In this document: positions 56,841 to 64,000 of the stretch, piece after piece | Position numbering within the stretch: the first letter of the stretch is position 1 | Layout of the letters: the number at the start of each line of letters is the position of its first letter | DNA from: Astrocystis sublimbata | Taxonomy: Eukaryota > Ascomycota > Sordariomycetes > Xylariales > Xylariaceae | NCBI GenBank assembly: GCA_022453515.1 | Contig: JAJNNY010000013.1 | Span: forward strand, 186,001-250,000 | Direction: 5' to 3' | Length of the DNA stretch: 64,000 bases | Position numbers and translations under genes: made by a program | The notes under the pieces: generated by a model | Seen by the model: only the letters and a program-made list of their open reading frames with translations | Database searches by the model: none | Told to the model about the DNA's origin: nothing

Positions 56841-59800
56841 TCACAGCGGTTTATAATACCGCGGCTCCTTGAAGACGTGATACCGATGACCTCTTACACC
56901 CTTCCCCTTGAACATGGCGGGGAATTTCCAACCATCCGGAATCTCAGCCTCTTGAGCCCTGCGATTCCTGAGATCTGCATCCTCATTCATGGCTGCGATC
57001 TGTTGTCTCTCGTCATGGGTTTTTGGTACCACAAACTTGGCAACTTGTAGCTCGGTATCTGTGATGGTGCTTCTGGATACCCTTGCGTAGCCTACCCGCC
57101 GCAAATGCTTGTAAAGGATGTACTCGCACCAACGATCCCAATCGCTAGGATCTACGTCGTGCATCCCGGATGTCTGGGAGACGTATGTATTATAGTTACC
57201 CTTGAGGGGCTTTGTTACGAGGTAGGATAGTAGAACGGAAGGCCGTGGCGAAGAACCCATGAGTTTGGATAGGTATACCGACTGTAAACGACGATCTTCG
57301 GGATCTTCTTCCTGGCCGGAGTGGAAGACGAAGACATCGACCAGCTCTCCGTACATATCAAGGGTTGCATGTATGGCAGGAGCCAACTCGCCTGCTGGCG
57401 ATGGCAGCAGGTGATGTGTGGAATTAACAATGGGGAACTTGGACAGAAGCGCGGCACCCCAAGTATGCTTGTTAGGACCTGGGCCATAATCCACATACAT
57501 TCCTAACTCCTCGGCGAGAATCTGAGTTGTATCGCGATTACCCATGATGATGCGCTGGAGATCCGATTCTAGAAGGCCAATCACGTCAATTTCTAGCTCT
57601 TTGATTAGATCGCGCATGCGGTATTCTGAGGACCACATATCGTTGTCAAGAGAAAAGTGAACCGTCCATATGCCCGCTGTCATGACCCTGGAATCTTCAT
57701 GATAAGGCTTATAGTCATTTGTCGGAAAGCGCATGTATGCCGATACTAAGAAAAGTAGGTTGATAGCGCCGAGGCCAATAGTATAGTATTTCCGCCGGCG
57801 GTCTTGCGCTGGTGGTTGCGGAGTCTCGCGCAACCGGGCATTGCGCGACGTCAAGTCGAAAACACCGGCACCTATGAGAAGCATCATCGTGATCATGATC
57901 CAATCAGTGTGTTCACGAACCAACGGTCCACCGGGAACGAAGGCGTATGCCACAACCCATACGTGGAAGAGAACCAAAATGTTATAGACCAAGAATCCGA
58001 TACCGAATGTGATGGCGGGACTTTTCTGCGAAGCCGCAGTGAGCAAGGGCGTTGACACAGCCATGAGATAGAAGGCAAGAATCAAAGCGCCATAATACCC
58101 GAACCAATTGGCGTAAAGGGTAAGCATAGCAGCTCCGACGCAGCCAACACCGAAAGCCGTCCAGGTGCTCACCAACCTGGGTCGGTATACACCAGCAAGG
58201 AAGCCGGCAGTCATGGACGCCATAGTGAACCAGCCATGAGTAGACGAAAGGGGTCCACGGACGGGATAACCCTCCCACACCCAAGAAATCATAGTGCTTG
58301 TGTCAGACAGTAACGAGTGTAGACCGAAGATCAGCCCACCCACACCCAAGGCGGTAAGTCCAGATAAACCACGCTGGTCGCCAACAGTAACAGTAGGTGT
58401 TGTTCCGGTCAATGGAGCGGGTCGGGTGAACCACAGCGAAGCTATTACGGCCAGTCCCAGCCCCAGGTCGTTCCGTCCGCCGTTGTCAGCGTTCATAATC
58501 GGCCACATCGGATTATTCGTTCGCCATGCAAATTTGACTGCGACGGACAATACAAATCCGGTTATCCATGACATGAGCCTGGACTCGAGTCGGCCTTCGT
58601 GTGTGGAATCAGAGAACAGTGTGGCCGCCCATGAGAGGCATGATACTGACACAGCAAACCCGACGATCGAAAGTCGATATGCTGGGTTTGTCACTTTGCA
58701 AGCCAGGATACCCACGAGGGAGAGTAGATGGAAGTACCTTTGCTTTCTCACGACCAAGGTACGAATCGACTTGATGCCAAGGAAAAGGGGCGAAATAGTC
58801 GACATTACGAACGCCTCATAACCGGAGATGCCCATGTACCATAATGGGAAATACCAGATGAGAATTCCCAAACTCGTTAACATGGACCAGAACACAAATC
58901 CATGGTAGATATTAGCGGCTGTATCGCAAACTTCGGACCATGAGAATCCAGCATTCAGCAAACTCGTTGTCGCTTTGCTGTTTCGCTTTGAGGGGCTGGT
59001 AGTAGACTGGACGGAGCCGTTCACACTTGAAAATAGGTTAGATTCTGTCCGCAATGATATAACATATGGCCCAGTCACTCCACACTCGCTCGGACTACAT
59101 GAATATAGCCATTAATTTAGCAGTGTTCGAACCTTTTCTGTTGTGGCTAGCAAACTATCAAATCAAGCTTGTAGGTTGCCCACTATGATCAACAATGCAT
59201 CCCCGTAGCGAATATGTCTCGTTTCGCCCCTAGCCATTCCATACTTTGCTGCGACCATGGGGGTCGAATAAGAGCATTTGAGGCGAGATACAGGCTATCC
59301 GAGCGAGTTGTGCAGGACGAGACGAGACGTAAGGGTCACCTAGGGAGTCGATATACGTACCCATTGCTGCGACCGTTCACATCTTTGACGACAATTTCGA
59401 TTGTGTCAAAATCTAGAGCTGTAACAGCATCAAATGCTACATCGTATAGAATGAGCGACCATTCAAAAAATGAATACGTGGTATAGGCTACAATTATGTG
59501 TTAGTCGCCGTGAGTCAATATGTTATAGAGATAGAGTCAACGAACCCCCGGGCACACGGTGAATCTTGTGTTGTATGAAGAAGTAAACCATAGGTATGAT
59601 AGTGGTGAAGAAGGCAGTGGCGATCCATTTCCGGTACTTGATCGCTTTGGCGTTTGGTGGACTGAGGATGAGGGATCCAATGGTCCAAGGGATCGTCGCT
59701 ACCAGGTATGAAATCATGAAAATGTCATGCCAGTTGTGATCATCGGTCGACGTCACGTAGGTCCAGCCTCCGCAGGTCAGTGTGCGAAAAAGGCCCATGC

Positions 59801-60420
59801 CAGCTACAAACTTGGGAAGGGTTCTGCCGGAACGCGCCGTCAAGAGATACCATAGCGCCACCAAGGCAAAGCGAGGACCTAGACAGCATGGACCGGTTAG
59901 CATGGCAGTATTCTTCCCATTTTGTCACTCCAGATTTTGAAGAAATAATCGCCTCTTCCTATCGGCTTCGTCATCCGATATGCGCGCGATGACCGGCACA
60001 ATAGACTTCTGCAGTGCAACTCGGAGTGCTGTGCCATGCGCAGGCAAATAACGTACCCGAAGTTATAGCGATGAAGACCATGAAAAACGATCTCTCAGGG
60101 TATCGATCGCCGATAGTCGCAGACACGGAGGGGAACCACTCGTCCGGGTAGCCATAATATTGATTCCGGACGATCTTGTGAAAGTGGAGGGAGAGGCCGA
60201 CAACAAGGGCGCTTGCGAACGCAGCTGTGAACGGCGCGAGCGAGGCTCTAGTCAGCATCAACAATTTACACACATAGAACCGGTCGTATCAGGGAGGCAT
60301 CGTAGATCAGTAGAGGCGGATGGACTGACTGTAGGCAACGCAGGTATGCGCCCAGGACACCCATTTCGCGTTAAAGGACAGGAGAGCTACCCCTCTATCC
60401 TTGTCCTTGTACTTGGACAT
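56841..60420 (-). CDS. CWH43: CWH43 GPI-anchor ceramide remodelling protein
   Basis: Five exons: 60420-60330, 60245-60057, 59878-59546, 59487-59361 and 59094-56841 (alternative start of the last exon at 59025), giving about 997 aa (974). The introns are 84, 178, 58 and 266 nt (335 nt with the alternative acceptor). The N-terminal FRAG1/DRAM-type membrane domain has [66 protein letters not shown] and [23 protein letters not shown]. The C-terminal part has many membrane helices and ends in an exonuclease/endonuclease/phosphatase-like domain ([49 protein letters not shown]). Yeast Cwh43 exchanges GPI diacylglycerol for ceramide in the ER. Deleting it gives Calcofluor-white hypersensitivity. Confidence 0.92.
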
Positions 60421-62463
60421 GACGGCGGTGGCAGCTGTCAATTCAGCGTGCACATGCGCAGCGGCGATATTCGAAGCGGGCGGAGTTGGGCGTGGCGGAT
60501 AAATAGAGGGTATTTCGGCGATGGTCGGGAATGTGAAAATGCAGTTCGCAAACACCCACAACCAGCAGAGAAAGAGATCCAAAAGAGCACGCGACGGCAA
60601 CGAGTGAGTGCAGAGACAAAAGAAAGCGACGAGGCGGGCGACGGTGGTGTCGGAGATGTCGGTGGGCGTGACCCGATAGCCAAAGCGGCCCAGTGTGTCC
60701 CAAGATTATTATATAATTCAGTGCCTGTCCTCTCCGAGGTATTGACAGAACCCAGAACCTTGGAAGCGGTACCGGACCTTCGCTGTGCTTATGCTCGCTC
60801 TTGTGCCTCCAGCTCCTGTCTAGTTCTTGTCCAGCCTTCACATAGGCAACAACATAAACCACGACAGCATGTGTCCTCTATTCCAAAGTCTGTGTCCAGA
60901 GTTCATCATTCAGCTCCAAATTCGGCGCCCGAAGGGGTTTGCTTGAACTGAAATTGCATTACCCGCGGCTTCAGTCGGAGCTCCAAGTAACAAACCTGAG
61001 GAGCTTCAACTCAGTTGCATGTGGCCATGACGTACGTGTCCTGGGTCTGGTCCTCGTCTGGACCTAGGAAATTCCGCTGCCTGGCGTCTTTTTTTGATGC
61101 TTTTTCAGGGAGGATGAAGTTGAGCCCTGGGAGACATAGATCAACGATGCTAGTCTTGAAGCCTTATGGCAAGTATTTGCGATGGACCGTTGGTGATAGA
61201 GCCTAGAAAGGTCAGATAGGTTTATCCAGTGTCCACGTGTCTACCTAGAAGCCTAAGAGGTACCTACATACTAGGCAGGCAGTGTTAGGTATTGATATAG
61301 CGAACTGGTCGCGTGCGAATGCAGCTTTGGCGGCCGATGTTTCCGTTGCGTGGTGGATACAACGTACCGACCGACACCTGCAGCTCTACCAACAGCTACC
61401 TAGACCAACAGCCGAGCAGCCACCTCATAGGGTTGGTTTCACAGAGCTTACGGGTAGTAGCTGCGGTGCGGAGACAAGGTTACAACCAAATCTTAAGCTT
61501 TCCAAGCTGGAGGCGTAAAAATGTAAGACCTTCATGGCAGCTGCATGCGGCGTCCTTGCTCGGCCCACCACTACAGTCATGGTACCTACCTATGCTTGAG
61601 GTGTTGCTTGCGCTATGCCTGCCAAGCTTGCGACCTTGTGCTTGGTAAATGAACCTATAGGCATGTACAGCGCAGATAGTCAAATTTCATGATCCGCAAT
61701 TGGACATGTCAAGATGAGTAGGAAGTGAGTGCATTGAAGTAGGCAGCGTGAGGATTTCCCCAGATCAACTTCCTCGGTTTCTTCTAGCCCAATTCTGGGT
61801 TAATACCCCTCCAGTCCCCTCCACAGAGCCCGCTAACACCCCTGGAGTTTACGAATTACGGAGCTTGAGGTGCTTATTAGTCCTCCCGAGGAGATCTAAC
61901 GTGATTGAGTAATATTTCGCTTTGGACTAAATTCCTGAGGTTGGTAGTTGTAGTTGCTTCATGCTATCTGAGACGTCTATGTACCTAGGTACACACACCC
62001 AGTAGGTACCGCACCTAGTAGACAAAACCAATACCTAGGTACCTAGGTACATTCCCACACTGAGGAGCCGGTCCTTGCGATTTCTGAAGGGGTACATTGG
62101 AGATTGATAGAGAAATGAGGTTGGAAAGTTCACTAACCCATACAGAGTAAATAGCTACTATATACGCATTAGGTAAGCTTGCGCAGGCGGCACAACCAGG
62201 CATTGGCAGCGGCTTCTTACCTACAGTAGTTAGACGCAGAGCTAGGCGCAGTCTGATAAACGCGATAAGTGATCCAGCTCCACCGTCTCCAGTTTATTTT
62301 CTTCGGCCAGATTATTTTGGGCGCAACCCTTCAACAGCTTGCTGAAGCCTTCAAATTATCACCTTGCAGCCAAGGAACAAGCGAGGAAGGGCTCGACGCG
62401 AGGAAACAAAGCAAAGAGGCAGAAAAGCAACGAAGCGACACGACACGTCTACGACCCTCCAAG
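60421..62463. other. Divergent intergenic region between CWH43 and UTP6
   Basis: About 2 kb. It contains the densest TACCTAGGTA cluster in the window (61982-62049) and half motifs at 61068, 61260 and 61400. The short open frames on both strands look random. No gene is recognised. Confidence 0.5.
61982..62049. repeat. Cluster of three TACCTAGGTA palindromes
   Basis: Perfect 10-mers at 61982-61991, 62032-62041 and 62040-62049 (the last two overlap by 2 nt), with degenerate copies (GTAGGTACC, CACCTAGTAG) between them. They lie about 415-480 bp upstream of the UTP6 ATG. Confidence 0.9.
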
Positions 62464-63687
62464 ATGGCTGCCGTTGCCGAAAAAGCCCGCTTCTATCTTG
62501 AACAGGCGGTTCCCCAGCTCCGCGAATTCGAAGCCAAAGGCATCTTCAGCCCCGACGAGATACGTTCCCTCGTCCGCAAACGCACCGACCACGAGCACAT
62601 CGTGCTGTCTCCGGGCAACAAAGCTCAGGACTGGCTCAACTACGTCGCCTGGGAACGCTCCCTCGAAGCCCTTCGCGCCAAACGATGCCGCCGCCTCGAG
62701 GTTCGTGCCTCCTCCAAGCACGTCGGGGAGGGCAGGGTGTTCGGCATCCTCGAGCGATCCGTGAATAGACACCCGGGCAGTCTCGAGCTCTGGAAGGAGT
62801 ACCTGTCCTACGCCTCCAAAATGAGAGCGACGAAACGGTACCGCAAGGTCATGACGAGAGCCATAAGAATGCACCCCGCGAAGCCCGAGCTCTGGGTTCT
62901 GGCCGGTCAGAGGTCGGCGCGCCACGGAGACATGCACGCCGCCAGAGGGTTTTTCATGCGCGGATCCCGGTTCTGTACCAGAGATCCCACTGTATGGCTG
63001 GCCTATGCAGAATGCGAAATGGAGTGGCTGGAGAAGATGGAGGCTCGCAAGGGCAAGAAAGGTGGAGCAGATAAAGCGATACAGGAACAGGCAGAACATG
63101 ACGATGACGAGATCCAGTTCGGATTTGATGATAGCGACGACGAGGCCGACGAGAACGGCCGGCTGGTTATACCAAATCCAGACAACGGTGCCCCGAAGAA
63201 AGTATTCGACGACGAAACAAAATCAAAACTCAAGAACAACCCGGCGTTGGACGGTGCAATTCCGATAGCCATCTTCGATATCGCCCAGAAACAGGCTTTC
63301 CTCAATGCCGCCGTGGCAGAACAATTTTTCGATGTTTTTGCTGCTTTCACCAGAATTTCAATACAGGCCCGAATCATACAACACGTTATTGATAGCATGA
63401 GCGATCGCTATCCTGAGGATGCATCCACTGCCTATTGTTATATACGACAGCCGCTGATAGGGATTGAAGCCAGTTCGCCCTCATATCCCAAGGCATTAAG
63501 AGAAACTCTCAGCCGCATCAAGTCTTCTTTGGCGAATACCACAAACACCGCGGTACTGTCCAAGAAATTGGACTCATGGCTCAACACTTTGCTTTCGTCC
63601 AAAGAATTAGATTCTGGTCTTCGAACGGTCTTGGAGCATACTATCCGAACACTACCACCCAGCCAAAAGCCCATCCAAGCACCATAA
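62464..63687 (+). CDS. UTP6: U3 snoRNP component UTP6
   Basis: Single exon of 407 aa from the ATG at 62464 (MAAVAEKARFYLEQAVPQL). The frame is open 65 codons further upstream, but that sequence is not conserved. Conserved start: EKARFYLEQAVPQLREFEAKGIFS and EIRSLVRKRTDHEHIVLSPG. HAT (half-a-TPR) repeats follow, visible as GILERSVNRHPGSLELWKEYLSYA, KVMTRAIRMHPAKPELWVLAG and GFFMRGSRFCTRDPTVWLAYAECEMEW. An acidic linker (about 213-250) separates a helical C-terminal part. Utp6 belongs to the UTP-B subcomplex of the small-subunit processome, which processes pre-18S rRNA in the nucleolus. Confidence 0.93.
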   Translation: MAAVAEKARFYLEQAVPQLREFEAKGIFSPDEIRSLVRKRTDHEHIVLSPGNKAQDWLNYVAWERSLEALRAKRCRRLEVRASSKHVGEGRVFGILERSVNRHPGSLELWKEYLSYASKMRATKRYRKVMTRAIRMHPAKPELWVLAGQRSARHGDMHAARGFFMRGSRFCTRDPTVWLAYAECEMEWLEKMEARKGKKGGADKAIQEQAEHDDDEIQFGFDDSDDEADENGRLVIPNPDNGAPKKVFDDETKSKLKNNPALDGAIPIAIFDIAQKQAFLNAAVAEQFFDVFAAFTRISIQARIIQHVIDSMSDRYPEDASTAYCYIRQPLIGIEASSPSYPKALRETLSRIKSSLANTTNTAVLSKKLDSWLNTLLSSKELDSGLRTVLEHTIRTLPPSQKPIQAP

Positions 63688-63711
63688 GGCATGGCAACCA
63701 GAATAATTACA

Positions 63712-64000
63712 CTACTTTTTGGCTAAGTCCATTTCCACGCCGCCGTGTTCTTGAACAAGATCCGTCACTGCATCGGTCAAAGACAGTCAGCGCCAGCTCA
63801 ATTGAAAGCTTGTCATCAATACAAAAAAGAAACTTTCATGGTGAAGGGGGAGATGAACGAATCGGAAACTATTACTCACAGTGCTGCCACTGGGACTGGG
63901 TCACGCGGCTGACGCTTAGACGACTTTGTTTCAACATCTGCATATTTGCTAGAGGTTCCCCGGGCTGCCCTAATTCACGGAGCTCCTTGAGCCCGATAGG
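63712..64000 (-). CDS. EVE-domain protein (THYN1-like), 3' end only
   Basis: Two exons are visible: 64000-63880 (continuing past the window edge) and 63767-63712, over a 112-nt intron, giving the last 58 or so residues. The sequence GLKELRELGQPGEPLANMQMLKQSRLSVSRV matches the C-terminal part of the EVE fold (the L-M-Q/K-x-SRLSV pattern of thymocyte nuclear protein 1 relatives), followed by QWQHLTDLVQEHG. EVE domains are related to YTH and PUA folds and bind modified nucleic acid bases. The stop lies 25 bp after the UTP6 stop, so the two genes converge with almost no spacer. Confidence 0.75.

Noticed and set aside
60443..60862. 139-codon minus-strand frame upstream of CWH43
   Set aside because: Overlaps the CWH43 5' region in another frame, is His/Arg-rich and has no motif.

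Overview
The window is nuclear DNA of a filamentous ascomycete (Pezizomycotina, most likely a Sordariomycete). The basis is single genes on both strands without operons, short GT-AG introns (about 50-210 nt) with CTAAC-like branch sites, and families typical of these fungi: a Zn2Cys6 regulator, a GH76 mannosidase, a GT90 CAP10-type transferase, full-length CWH43, a DUF7702 membrane protein and an OPT oligopeptide transporter. I see no phage, plasmid, CRISPR, rRNA or convincing tRNA gene, and no intact transposon. Twenty-five protein genes can be supported. Exon joints were worked out by hand from reading frame, splice signals and recalled family motifs, and every complete gene model closes in frame, except the regulator at 29-31 kb, which carries a one-base frameshift.

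Layout. 0-10 kb: DUF7702 membrane protein, nucleoside hydrolase, TIP41, a large acidic disordered protein, and a dienelactone-hydrolase-like protein. 10-26 kb is gene-poor: the mitochondrial helicase MRH4, a histidine phosphatase, an unrecognised fungus-specific gene and IWR1 are separated by 2-3 kb gaps. 26-36 kb: zinc alcohol dehydrogenase, the frameshifted Zn2Cys6 regulator, a CBM48 protein with a membrane tail, and a small basic protein. 36-48 kb is denser: OPT transporter, mitochondrial ketoacyl-ACP synthase CEM1 head-to-head with the complex III chaperone CBP3, dihydrofolate reductase, a PhyH dioxygenase and a PHO13-type HAD phosphatase. 49-60 kb: cytochrome P450, then three neighbours linked to the cell surface (GT90, GH76, CWH43). 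62-64 kb: UTP6 (ribosome biogenesis) and the 3' end of an EVE-domain gene that runs off the right edge.

Most genes are unrelated housekeeping functions. Groupings that may matter are the CEM1/CBP3 divergent pair (both mitochondrial), the GT90-GH76-CWH43 trio (wall and GPI-glycan biology), and the alcohol dehydrogenase lying next to a broken regulator.

The most unusual sequence-level signals are a 10-bp palindrome TACCTAGGTA that recurs in intergenic DNA far more often than chance, a related inverted repeat midway between CEM1 and CBP3, two microexons (18 nt in the P450, 22 nt in the phosphatase) that sit on catalytic motifs, and a probable non-canonical or ultrashort intron in the GT90 gene. 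I found no clear case of a wholly new multi-gene system.
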